A program made the translations under genes and the position numbers. A stretch of 10,461 nucleotides of DNA from Candidatus Acidiferrales bacterium. GTDB taxonomy: Bacteria > Acidobacteriota > Terriglobia > Acidiferrales > UBA7541. The stretch covers positions 1-10,461 of the forward strand of contig CATPAM010000235.1 in assembly GCA_955651735.1 (NCBI GenBank). Direction: 5' to 3'. The notes beneath the pieces were generated by a model that was given only the letters and a program-made list of their open reading frames with translations, was not told where the DNA came from and ran no database searches. Shown one piece after another: positions 1 to 5,837 of the stretch; position 1 is the stretch's first letter, and each line of letters begins with the position of its first letter.

Positions 1-60
1 CTTCTCTGCTGTGTTCCCAGTGACCTCTGTGGTGAAATCCCGGTTGTGTTTCACCGCCTC

Positions 61-69
61 TGCTATCAT
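61..69 (+). promoter_or_regulatory. Possible extended -10 promoter of the MFS gene
   Basis: The sequence TGCTATCAT fits an extended -10 (TGnTATAAT, 5 of 6 in the hexamer). It ends 8 nt before the ATG at 78, so transcription would begin at or within 1-2 nt of the start codon. No purine-rich ribosome binding site precedes the ATG, which fits a leaderless message. No good -35 lies at 16-18 nt; TTGTGT at 44-49 is too close (14 nt). This is inferred from sequence only. Confidence 0.35.
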
Positions 70-77
70 CCTCGCGC

Positions 78-1367
78 ATGGCTCTTCCCCAGCGCCTCCA
101 GGAAATCCGCGACGGCTTCGAGCGCCCTTTCTGGGTCGCCAACATCAGCGAAATCTTCGAGCGTCTCTCCTACTACGGCGCCTTCTCCTCCCTCGCCATT
201 TATCTTCAGGAAAAGCTTAGCTTCTCCACCGAGCAGACCGGCACGCTCACCGGCATTTTCGGCGGAATGGTTTGGTTCCTAGCGATCTTTGGAGGCGCGC
301 TGGCGGATAAACTCGGCTTTCGCCGCGCTTTGTCGCTCGCCTACATGATTCTCGCCGCCGCTTACTTTCTAATCGGCTCCATCGGAGCATCGTGGCTCGC
401 GCCTCTGCGCAACGCCGTTCCGCTTGGCTTGTTCGTGGCCTGCATCCTGATTCTCCCCGCACTCGGCATCTCCCTGGTAAAACCCTGCGTCGTGGGCACC
501 ACCGCTCGCGCCTCCAAGGAAAATGTCCGCTCCATCGGCTATTCCATTTACTACACCATGGTCAACATCGGCGGCGCTGCCGGGCCATTCGTTGCGGACT
601 GGGCACACGCGCGCCTGGGCTTGGAAAATGTCTTTCGCATCGCCGCCCTCAGTGTTTTCCTGATGTTCTTCCTCGTTCTGCTTTTCTTCCGCGAACCCAA
701 ACGCGTGGATGATGCCCCGCCGCCAAGCCTCACCAGCACCGCACGGAACTTTCTCGTCGTGCTCTCGAACCCTAAATTCATTCTGTTTCTCTTGATCTTC
801 ACCGGCTACTGGATTGTTTTCTGGCAGCAGTACACCTCGTTGCCCGGTTATATCCACTCCTACATCGACCCCAAGGCTCCTGTCGAGCGCATCTTGATCA
901 CCGACGGCGCCGTGGTCATCTGTTTCACGCTCGCCTGGAACTACGTCATTCGAAAGATTCCGCCGTTCCATGCCGTCATTCTCGGCACGCTAATTTCCTC
1001 GCTGTCCTGGCTGATCGTCGCTTTCTGGCCAACCGTCTGGGGAGCGGTGTTGTCAATCGTCTTGCTGGCGCTGGGCGAAATCACGCAAGCGCCTCGCTAC
1101 TATGAATATATTTCGAAGCTCGCGCCCCCCGAACAGCAAGGCACCTACATGGGCTTCGCGTTCTTGCCCATAGGCATCGGCTCGCTAATCGGCGGATGGT
1201 TCGGCGGAAAATTAATGCATCACTTCGGCGAGCTGCACCACCACCCCGAGCGCGCCTGGTACGCCATCACCGCCGTAGGCGTCCTCACCGCTATCCTGCT
1301 ATGGATTTACGACCAGGTGATAAGACCGGAAGCGCGGTCGACCGGCGCAGGCAAAACTCAAACGTAG
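78..1367 (+). CDS. MFS transporter, POT/PTR2 (proton-dependent oligopeptide) type
   Basis: A 429-aa polytopic inner-membrane carrier, probably a proton symporter of peptides or a similar solute. What is seen: the POT signature ExxERxSYYG at residues 25-34 (EIFERLSYYG) in the first membrane helix, an MFS motif A-like loop GGALADKLGFRR at 72-83, a KP pair at 135-136 where POT proteins have FKPN, a YYTMVNIGG segment at 158-166 resembling the POT FYxxINxG motif, and a GE at 333-334 followed by a SKLAPPEQQGTYMG stretch typical of the second half. About 12 hydrophobic segments are visible. At 429 aa it is shorter than many POTs (about 450-500 aa), so a divergent POT-like branch is possible and the substrate is not certain. 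The start at 78 puts the POT motif at the usual distance from the N-terminus. The gene stands alone and converges on the TPR gene. Confidence 0.85.
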   Translation: MALPQRLQEIRDGFERPFWVANISEIFERLSYYGAFSSLAIYLQEKLSFSTEQTGTLTGIFGGMVWFLAIFGGALADKLGFRRALSLAYMILAAAYFLIGSIGASWLAPLRNAVPLGLFVACILILPALGISLVKPCVVGTTARASKENVRSIGYSIYYTMVNIGGAAGPFVADWAHARLGLENVFRIAALSVFLMFFLVLLFFREPKRVDDAPPPSLTSTARNFLVVLSNPKFILFLLIFTGYWIVFWQQYTSLPGYIHSYIDPKAPVERILITDGAVVICFTLAWNYVIRKIPPFHAVILGTLISSLSWLIVAFWPTVWGAVLSIVLLALGEITQAPRYYEYISKLAPPEQQGTYMGFAFLPIGIGSLIGGWFGGKLMHHFGELHHHPERAWYAITAVGVLTAILLWIYDQVIRPEARSTGAGKTQT

Positions 1368-1441
1368 TTGCACCCTGATTTTTCCGCTGTTTTCCGTTTT
1401 GACTTACACCGTAAAACTAGAAACTGATGACCGTGCCCTGC

Positions 1442-1468
1442 GCCGCGAACGCAGCGAATTCTCGCGGC
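1442..1468 (-). repeat. 7-bp inverted repeat at the 3' end of the TPR gene
   Basis: GCCGCGA (1442-1448) and TCGCGGC (1462-1468) are perfect inverted repeats around a 13-nt loop. They lie between the convergent MFS and TPR genes and touch the TPR stop codon. Such a hairpin could slow RNA polymerase or protect the 3' end, but no T-run follows on either strand, so I do not call it an intrinsic terminator. Confidence 0.3.
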
Positions 1469-1950
1469 TAATTGACCATGCGTCGCAGCGACTCCAGCGC
1501 CTGCCTCGCTGCCGAGTAGCGCGGCTCGACCTGCAGCGCTTCCTGAAAGCAGCGCATAGCGCTCCCATACATCTCTCTTCCAAGATACGCGCGGCCCAGA
1601 TTGTAGTGCGGAAAATGCCGCGGCTCGTATCGCCGCGCTTCAATCGCGCGCTCCAGCCACGGTATCGCCTCTTCGAAACGCCCCAGCTCGATCATGTACG
1701 CGCCAATGTCGTTGTAGGGGTTCCCGAATTCCGGATCGATTTCAATCGCGCGCTTGCATTCCGCGATCGCCTCATTCAGCTTGCCCTGAAAATGATACGT
1801 CCAACCCAAAAAAGTGTGCGCCTCCGCGGTGGGAAACAGCTCCAGCGAAGATTGGTACAGCTCCACCGCGCGGTCGTAGTCGCCTTCCATTTGCGCCTGG
1901 TACGCATCCTGCAGGACTTCCCACGCGCGCGTCAGGCTCTCCCGGCTCAT
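1468..1950 (-). CDS. Small tetratricopeptide repeat (TPR) protein
   Basis: A 160-aa protein made almost entirely of about four TPR units (roughly residues 7-40, 43-73, 77-107 and 113-144). Typical TPR spacing is seen: AYQAQMEGDYDRAVELYQ, then LGWTYHFQGKLNEAIAECKR, IGAYMIELGRFEEAIPWLE, and LGRAYLGREMYGSAMRCFQ, with P closing several repeats. TPR solenoids are protein-protein adaptors. There is no signal peptide or membrane segment, so it is probably cytoplasmic; its partner is unknown. The frame is open upstream to an ATG at 2106, but I start at 1950: residues upstream do not look TPR-like, and a promoter-like pair (1958-1986) ends 7 nt before this ATG. It is divergent from the cytochrome c gene. 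Confidence 0.85.
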   Translation of the reverse strand: MSRESLTRAWEVLQDAYQAQMEGDYDRAVELYQSSLELFPTAEAHTFLGWTYHFQGKLNEAIAECKRAIEIDPEFGNPYNDIGAYMIELGRFEEAIPWLERAIEARRYEPRHFPHYNLGRAYLGREMYGSAMRCFQEALQVEPRYSAARQALESLRRMVN

Positions 1951-1957
1951 GCCGCGA

Positions 1958-1986
1958 TTTTTAGCACACGCGGTGGGGCGCGTCAA
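1958..1986 (-). promoter_or_regulatory. Candidate promoter of the TPR gene (leaderless)
   Basis: On the minus strand TTGACG (1986-1981, 5 of 6 to the sigma-70 -35) is separated by exactly 17 nt from TAAAAA (1963-1958, 4 of 6 to the -10). The -10 ends 7 nt before the ATG at 1950, so the expected first transcribed base is the A of the start codon. No ribosome binding site is present. Confidence 0.5.
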
Positions 1987-2002
1987 AAGTACGAAGGTCT
2001 CA

Positions 2003-2018
2003 GTCGTGCTAGGACGAC
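2003..2018. promoter_or_regulatory. 16-bp dyad in the TPR/cytochrome c divergent gap
   Basis: GTCGTGCTAGGACGAC is a palindrome apart from one central pair (GTCGT-x-CTAG-x-ACGAC). It lies just upstream of the TPR -35 and upstream of the cytochrome c gene, where an operator serving both would sit. No regulator gene is adjacent, so its binding protein is unknown and it could be chance. Confidence 0.3.
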
Positions 2019-2127
2019 ACCTGTCCTTTGTGCCGGGTTCGCAGTAGAATTCCTGCCGCGAAACATGGAAAATGGAACAGGGATCATTCCAGCGATCAGC
2101 TTTCATCTACGAAAAGCAGGGGGAACG

Positions 2128-2490
2128 GTGAATTGCAATTTTCTAATATTGGGGACAGCAGCGCTGGCGGTTGTCGGAGCGGTTTTCGCGCAGGATCCGC
2201 CGCCCGCGAAAAAATCCGCCAACGGCAACGCCGCCGCGGCCGCGCGCGGCAAGGAACTATTCGATAAAAAATGCGGCATCTGCCACTACGCGGACAGTGA
2301 CCAGAAAAAAATCGGCCCCGGCCTGAAGGGCATTTCCAAGCGCGGCACCTTCACGGTGAACAACAACAAAGTCACCGACGAATCGTTGAAGACCTGGATC
2401 GAAAATGGCGACACGCTGATGCCGCCCTTCAAAGACGTGCTGGAACCAGCGCAAATCAAAGATGTCATCGCTTACGTAAAAACTCTCTAG
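2128..2490 (+). CDS. Secreted class I c-type cytochrome
   Basis: A 120-aa mono-heme cytochrome c, an electron carrier of the periplasm. A hydrophobic N-terminal segment (residues 4-21) ends in VFA before QDPPP, consistent with signal peptidase I cleavage. The heme motif CGICH is at 49-53 and the distal ligand is probably Met98 in LMPPF; GPGLKG at 63-68 is typical of class I folds. The linker at 26-38 is Ala/Lys/Asn-rich. I choose the GTG at 2128 because AGGGGG lies 4 nt upstream. The alternative ATG at 2065 in the same frame would add 21 residues, including HLRK, and give a more basic n-region but has no ribosome binding site. The frame is open back to 1399 only as an antisense shadow of the TPR gene. 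No oxidase or reductase gene lies nearby, so its redox partner is unknown. Confidence 0.85.
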   Translation: MNCNFLILGTAALAVVGAVFAQDPPPAKKSANGNAAAAARGKELFDKKCGICHYADSDQKKIGPGLKGISKRGTFTVNNNKVTDESLKTWIENGDTLMPPFKDVLEPAQIKDVIAYVKTL

Positions 2491-2593
2491 GCATCTTCGA
2501 GGCAGCTTCTAGCCACGCACCATCATCGCTGGCATCGCGTTCTGGAGTTTTCCGCGCGCGTCCTGACCCAGCGTAATGCATTTTTCATCGTTC

Positions 2594-2637
2594 AAAAAAT
2601 TTCTTGGTTGCGCAGGGTGGGTACCGCGCAACCAAGA
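2594..2637 (-). terminator. Intrinsic terminator downstream of the HU gene
   Basis: A perfect 12-bp inverted repeat, TCTTGGTTGCGC (2602-2613) and GCGCAACCAAGA (2626-2637), encloses a 12-nt loop. On the minus strand the hairpin is followed by AATTTTTTG (T-run = 2599-2594), the classic Rho-independent form. It lies about 120 nt past the HU stop codon. It could also stop plus-strand transcripts from the cytochrome gene, but no T-run follows in that direction. Confidence 0.75.
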
Positions 2638-2758
2638 TGTAAACTCAAATGAGACACCTACCCTCGACCTGGCGCCACCGAACCTGCTGCGTCGCATGTG
2701 TTGCGGCGCGGTTCGATTGCGGCGCTGTTTTTGGGCCCTAAACTCCCTGCCGCGAAAA

Positions 2759-3052
2759 CTACTTCAGAATGGCGTCTTTGAACGCCTTCGAAGCGCGCAA
2801 ACGCACGACCGTCTTGGCCTTGATCTTGATGGCCTCGCCGGTTTGCGGGTTGCGGCCCATGCGTGCCTTGCGGTGCGCTTTCACGGCGCGGCCGAGGTTC
2901 GGGATCACAAATTTTCCCGCAGCGCCCTTGCACTCTTTCACCGCAAGCTTAAAGAGCTCTTCAAAAAAGAGCGCTGCGGTTTTCTTGGGAGTGCCGCACT
3001 TCTCCGCGAGATGCGACACGACTTTCGTCTTGCTCATTGGCTTGGCTGCCAT
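2759..3052 (-). CDS. HU/IHF-family DNA-binding protein
   Basis: A 97-aa nucleoid-associated protein that binds and bends DNA as a dimer. The hallmark DNA-binding arm is seen as RMGRNPQTGE (64-73), preceded by the GKFVIPNLGR segment (46-55) and followed by IKIKAKTVVRLRASKAFKDAIL, the standard HU ending. The N-terminal helices start SKTKVVSHLAEKCG. There is a short extra N-terminal MAAKP; typical HU proteins are about 90 aa. I start at 3052: AGGAGG at 3070-3065 precedes it by 12 nt, a rather long spacing; the inner Met at 3037 is the alternative. The upstream in-frame ATG at 3082 is rejected because it would translate the ribosome binding site. The gene has its own promoter, a leader hairpin, and a terminator 120 nt downstream. 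HU and IHF-like paralogues cannot be separated by eye. Confidence 0.92.
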   Translation of the reverse strand: MAAKPMSKTKVVSHLAEKCGTPKKTAALFFEELFKLAVKECKGAAGKFVIPNLGRAVKAHRKARMGRNPQTGEAIKIKAKTVVRLRASKAFKDAILK

Positions 3053-3064
3053 TAGTATTCTTAT

Positions 3065-3070
3065 CCTCCT
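3065..3070 (-). promoter_or_regulatory. Shine-Dalgarno site of the HU gene
   Basis: The minus strand reads AGGAGG, a perfect anti-16S match, 12 nt before the ATG at 3052. The long spacing is unusual, but the site rules out the in-frame ATG at 3082 as the main start, since the site would lie inside that reading frame. Confidence 0.7.
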
Positions 3071-3084
3071 GATTTTTTTCATGA

Positions 3085-3103
3085 GCCTCGAGGTGCTCGA
3101 GGC
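3085..3103 (-). promoter_or_regulatory. Perfect hairpin in the HU mRNA leader
   Basis: GCCTCGAG (3085-3092) and CTCGAGGC (3096-3103) form an 8-bp perfect stem with a 3-nt loop, 14 nt upstream of the ribosome binding site. On the minus strand an A-rich stretch, not a T-run, follows, so it is not a terminator. It may stabilise the message or influence ribosome loading. Confidence 0.5.
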
Positions 3104-3153
3104 CAGCCGCGGACTCTCTCCTTGGTTACACAGAAAAATCCGGGTCGCTGGGC

Positions 3154-3182
3154 ACTATAGCCAAGGCTTTTTGAGAACGCAA
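3154..3182 (-). promoter_or_regulatory. Candidate sigma-70 promoter of the HU gene
   Basis: On the minus strand TTGCGT (3182-3177) is 17 nt from TATAGT (3159-3154, 5 of 6 to the -10 consensus). The predicted start near 3147 gives a leader of about 95 nt that includes the hairpin and the AGGAGG. The -35 is weak (TTG only), which may be offset by the phased A-tracts directly upstream. Confidence 0.55.
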
Positions 3183-3185
3183 GCG

Positions 3186-3261
3186 AAAAGCCGCGAAAAA
3201 CGCCGGAAAAACGCGTATTTTTTACGATTACCCGCAAAAACACCGTAAAAACGCGGGTTTT
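3186..3261 (-). promoter_or_regulatory. Phased A/T-tracts (curved DNA) upstream of the HU promoter
   Basis: Runs of 4-6 A or T start at 3186, 3196, 3207, 3218 (T6), 3236, 3247 and 3258 (T4). All but one interval are 10-11 bp, one helical turn. The tracts stand out against GC-rich surroundings and begin 4 bp upstream of the HU -35. Phased A-tracts are known to bend DNA and can serve as UP-element-like activating sequences. Function here is inferred. Confidence 0.5.
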
Positions 3262-3386
3262 CCACATGCCAGCGGCGCGCGCCCGCCCTTTTGGCCTGTC
3301 CCAGCGGCCGTTAGACGCTTGCCGGTAACTGCCTTCGGCGCGGCCATGCGTTGCTCGATTTCCTTCCAGTTCGAGGCGCTGTTCAT
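3228..3386 (-). CDS. Doubtful 52-aa ORF overlapping the M20 stop codon
   Basis: An ATG at 3386 overlaps the M20 peptidase stop (ATGA), and AGGA lies 5 nt upstream, so translational coupling is possible. The product would begin MNSASNWKEIEQRMAAPK and end in a Cys-rich CFCG. I recognise no family. Its last third runs through the phased A-tract region, which argues that at least that part was not selected as coding. It may instead be the untranslated tail of the M20 message. Confidence 0.22.
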   Translation of the reverse strand: MNSASNWKEIEQRMAAPKAVTGKRLTAAGTGQKGGRAPLACGKPAFLRCFCG

Positions 3387-4747
3387 AGCGTTCCTAGGTC
3401 GGAGTAGAAGTTGGCGATGGCTTTGATCCCGCCGAAATAATTTTCGAGCGCGATGTGTTCGTCGGGCGCGTGGGCGTTTTCGTCGGGGAGTCCGAAGCCA
3501 AGCAGGACGCAGGGCACTTTGAACGTGTCATGCATCTGGGTGACGAAAGGAATGGAGCCGCCCTCGCGAATGAAGACGGCTTTCTTGCCGAAACCCTTCT
3601 GCAGCGCGGCTTGCGCCGTGGCGAAGATGGGATCGTGAAAGGGTGCGGCCCAGGGTTTGCCGGAGCTGAGAAGCTCAAATTTGCAGATGACGGTTTTAGG
3701 CAGTAGTTTGCGAACGTGTTTTTCGACCAGCTTGGCGATTTTTTGGGGATTCTGGTTGGGCACGAGCCGCGTGGAAAATTTGGCGTAGGCCTTGGAGGGA
3801 ATCACGGTCTTGGCACCTTCGCCGGTGTAGCCGCCCCAAATGCCGTTGAGCTCGAGCGTGGGACGCGTCCAGAGTTGCTCGACAATGGAGAATCCTTTTT
3901 CGCCCACGTAGCCGGGAGCGCCCACCGCTTTCTCAAAATCCTTTTTCTCCCACGGCAGAGACTTGAGGGCTTTGCGCTCTGCGTTGCCGAGTTTGGCCAC
4001 GTCGTCGTAAAAGCCGGGAATGGCGATGCGGAAATTCTTGTCGTGCAGTTTGGCGAAAAGCTCGGTCAGGATGGTGAGCGGATTGGGCACGGCACCGCCG
4101 TAGACGCCGGAATGCAAATCGCGGGCCGGCCCGGTCAATTCGATTTGATAGTAATTGAGTCCGCGCAAAGCGTAAGTGATGGACGGCACGCCTTTGGCGA
4201 GCATGGAAGTATCGGAGACGACCAGCGCGTCGGCTTTGAGTTTTTCCTTATTTTTCTGGACGTAATCCCAGAGGCTGACGCTGCCCACTTCTTCTTCGCC
4301 CTCGATCAAGACTTTTACGTTGATGGGGAATTTGCCGTTGACCTGTTGCAGGGATTCGAGCGCTTTTAGATGAATGTGCACCTGGCCCTTGTCGTCGGCA
4401 GTGCCGCGGCCGAAGAGATTGCCTTCTCGAACGGTGGGCTCAAAGGCCGGCGAGGTCCAGAGATCGAGGGGCTCGGCGGGCTGCACATCGTAGTGTCCGT
4501 AGAAAAGAATAGTGCGCTTGCCGGGCGCTTCCAGGGATTCGGCGTAGACCAAGGGATGCATGTTGGTGGGAACGATTTCGACTTTTTTGAAGCCGGCGGC
4601 GCGCAGTTTATCGGCCACCCAGCGAGCGGCACGTTCGATGTCGGGCTTGTGCTCGCTCTTGGCGCTGACGCTGGGGATACGCAGGAATTCATAGAGTTCA
4701 GCGAGGTGCTGTTCGCGGTGATCTTCGATGAAGTTAGCGAGGTTCAT
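3383..4747 (-). CDS. M20 family metallopeptidase (dipeptidase/carboxypeptidase type)
   Basis: A 454-aa di-zinc peptidase, of usual length for M20 dipeptidases (CNDP/ArgE/DapE clan), probably releasing amino acids from short peptides in the cytoplasm; there is no signal peptide. Metal and catalytic residues by alignment to the known M20 pattern: His85 in YGHYDVQP, bridging Asp118 in GRGTADDKG, catalytic Glu152 and metal Glu153 in EGEEEVGS, Asp179 in VVSDT, and His426 in ENAHAPDEH. The dimerisation or lid region lies roughly at residues 190-310 and includes RDLHSGVYGG, also conserved in the family. No ribosome binding site is seen before the ATG, but TAGAAT lies 8 nt upstream. The exact substrate cannot be told from sequence. 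Confidence 0.92.
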   Translation of the reverse strand: MNLANFIEDHREQHLAELYEFLRIPSVSAKSEHKPDIERAARWVADKLRAAGFKKVEIVPTNMHPLVYAESLEAPGKRTILFYGHYDVQPAEPLDLWTSPAFEPTVREGNLFGRGTADDKGQVHIHLKALESLQQVNGKFPINVKVLIEGEEEVGSVSLWDYVQKNKEKLKADALVVSDTSMLAKGVPSITYALRGLNYYQIELTGPARDLHSGVYGGAVPNPLTILTELFAKLHDKNFRIAIPGFYDDVAKLGNAERKALKSLPWEKKDFEKAVGAPGYVGEKGFSIVEQLWTRPTLELNGIWGGYTGEGAKTVIPSKAYAKFSTRLVPNQNPQKIAKLVEKHVRKLLPKTVICKFELLSSGKPWAAPFHDPIFATAQAALQKGFGKKAVFIREGGSIPFVTQMHDTFKVPCVLLGFGLPDENAHAPDEHIALENYFGGIKAIANFYSDLGTL

Positions 4748-4755
4748 AGGCGATC

Positions 4756-4785
4756 ATTCTAGGTCTGCGCACGGCCTGCGCACAA
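4756..4785 (-). promoter_or_regulatory. Candidate promoter of the M20 peptidase gene (leaderless)
   Basis: On the minus strand TTGTGC (4785-4780) is 18 nt from TAGAAT (4761-4756, 5 of 6 to the -10). The -10 ends 8 nt before the ATG at 4747, so the message would have almost no leader. No Shine-Dalgarno sequence is present. Confidence 0.4.
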
Positions 4786-4788
4786 TGC

Positions 4789-4820
4789 GAACGTCTTGAA
4801 GGTCGGAAGGTCTGAACGTC
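4789..4820. repeat. Four short tandem repeats, GAASGTC
   Basis: The 7-mer GAA(C/G)GTC starts at 4789, 4798, 4806 and 4814, a period of 8-9 bp. A G-rich run (GGGAGGGGAGGGGGG, 4821-4835) follows at once. The block lies upstream of the M20 promoter. It may be slippage-derived or part of a dispersed intergenic repeat. Confidence 0.5.
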
Positions 4821-5041
4821 GGGAGGGGAGGGGGGCACACCTCCGTGGTGACAGGAAGTATACGTAATCGAGTGAGGCCACACGGGATAGAGGCGGCAGG
4901 TGGCGCATGTGACGGGGGAAGCAAAGTTTGGCGCAGATGTGTTTGGATACCCCCAGCCCCCCTTAAGTGCAAGCAGATCAACGGGATTGGGCCGTTGAAT
5001 GGGCAGGACTTGGGCAAGGCGAGGAACCCAGAAGGAAAGAG

Positions 5042-5470
5042 CTACCTAAACTGCAGTTCGCCACGGGGATTCACCGGCGGCGCGGGAAATTCGTAGGCCC
5101 GGTGTCCTTCATACGGATGGTTCACCTTCGACCGCCTGCCATCCTTTTGCAGGCGTTGGTGCGCTTCCGCCCAGCTCGGCAATTCGGCGCTCTCCTGGGT
5201 CCAATGGACCACGGCGGCTTCGTCGCACCACTCTACGAGCTTGCGCATGGCCTTGCCGTGAGCGCCCGAAGTCATAAACTTCTTCATGGCCGCTTCGCTG
5301 GTCCAGATTGTGCTGGTCCAGAAGGTGTTCCGCCGTTCCCGGAGGAGCGTCGCCGCGAGATTTCCTTCTGCCCTAGCCGCTTGCCGAGAGGAGCGCAAGA
5401 CGTACCACACAAACATCGGCAAGAAGCGCCACGACCTCAGCCGCAGCCGAGTGATTGACACCAGAGCCAT
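5042..5470 (-). CDS. DUF3291/ABM-like (dimeric alpha-beta barrel) protein
   Basis: A 142-aa protein that I recognise by overall pattern as a DUF3291-type member of the antibiotic-biosynthesis-monooxygenase-like alpha-beta barrel fold. Seen: ALVSITRLRLRSWRFLP at the start (first strand and helix), RRNTFWTSTIWTSEAAMKKFM at 46-66 (the W-x-S/T-E-x-x-M-x-x-F type pattern of this fold), SGAHGKAM, LVEWCDEAAVVHW at 78-90, and a C-terminal WAEAHQRLQKDGRRSKVNHP. No catalytic residues can be assigned; many relatives have no known reaction. No signal peptide or clear ribosome binding site is seen. It is a single gene, divergent from the HTH relic. Confidence is high that it is a gene and moderate on the family. 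Confidence 0.75.
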   Translation of the reverse strand: MALVSITRLRLRSWRFLPMFVWYVLRSSRQAARAEGNLAATLLRERRNTFWTSTIWTSEAAMKKFMTSGAHGKAMRKLVEWCDEAAVVHWTQESAELPSWAEAHQRLQKDGRRSKVNHPYEGHRAYEFPAPPVNPRGELQFR

Positions 5471-5837
5471 CTCGTCATCTTAACGTAGCGGTCGCAACTT
5501 TGGATTACCCACGACGAGGGTTCAGCTCACTTGGCGGCGTGGTAGGAAGCAAATTGCCCGGTATCTCGGGGCGGGAGGTGCGCACGGTGCGACGTTGGGA
5601 GAAGCGCGAAGGTTGGCCGTGCATCGCCAATTTCACGTCAAGGCGAGTACTGTTCACGCGACGCCCGGATCACGCGGTGGATTGGTCAGGCCCAGCAATG
5701 CTCGTGGCACCTGACGAAGAGGAGTTGCGGTCTGTGGTTGGTGGCCGCCCCGGACTCGCATCGAATTTTTAACGACTCAAGTCGGCGGAGTAGCGGACTT
5801 ATGGACGGCGACAAGATTGCTGGGGCTACGGGCGGGA
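5471..5837. other. Gap between the DUF3291 and ADOP genes
   Basis: This 367-bp stretch has no intact gene. The middle holds the HTH relic. From 5692 to 5837 I see no further homology, terminator or repeat. The gap may be what remains of a larger gene that was truncated on the side of the permease. Confidence 0.55.
5547..5691 (+). pseudogene. Frameshifted relic of a MerR/HTH-like DNA-binding domain
   Basis: Reading across frames recovers a coherent HTH module: KQIARYLG (5547-5570); then, after one extra G at 5571, REVRTVRRWEKREG (5572-5613); then, in another frame, VHRQFHVKASTVHA (5619-5660); then, back in the second frame, RPDHAVDWSG (5662-5691). This matches the pattern 'W-K-E-I-A-x-Y-L-G, V-R-T-V-Q-R-W-E, E-G-L-P-V-H-R, Y-R-S-E-L-D-A-W' that I associate with HTH modules at the N-terminus of larger acidobacterial proteins. 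At least three indels break it, and nothing recognisable follows before the permease end at 5838. A single-frame 105-aa ORF (5455-5772) covers the area but is explained by the relic. Confidence 0.6.

Larger units (their letters stand above)
4748..5041. other. Gene-free stretch between the M20 and DUF3291 genes
   Basis: About 294 bp without a credible gene. It holds the M20 promoter, the GAASGTC repeats, a G-run (4821-4835) and a C-run (CCCCCAGCCCCCC, 4950-4962) that could pair in part with the G-run. Short reading frames here lack ribosome binding sites and recognisable protein character. Confidence 0.6.

Noticed and set aside
369-971. 200-aa minus-strand ORF inside the MFS gene
   Set aside because: Charged, low-complexity antisense reading of membrane helices; no start signals.
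1399-2064. Plus-strand open frame running into the cytochrome c gene (363 aa in total)
   Set aside because: This part is antisense to the TPR gene, lacks any family character, and the true N-terminus (signal peptide) begins at 2128 or 2065.
2602-2637. Hairpin considered as the terminator of the plus-strand cytochrome c gene
   Set aside because: On the plus strand an A-run precedes it and no T-run follows; the layout fits termination of the minus-strand HU transcript.
3053-3082. Longer start for HU at 3082
   Set aside because: The extra residues would encode the AGGAGG ribosome binding site; HU proteins normally start close to the SKTKVV segment.
3716-4369. 217-aa plus-strand ORF inside the M20 gene
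   Set aside because: Antisense shadow of a clearly conserved peptidase; composition follows the mirrored codons and no motif is visible.
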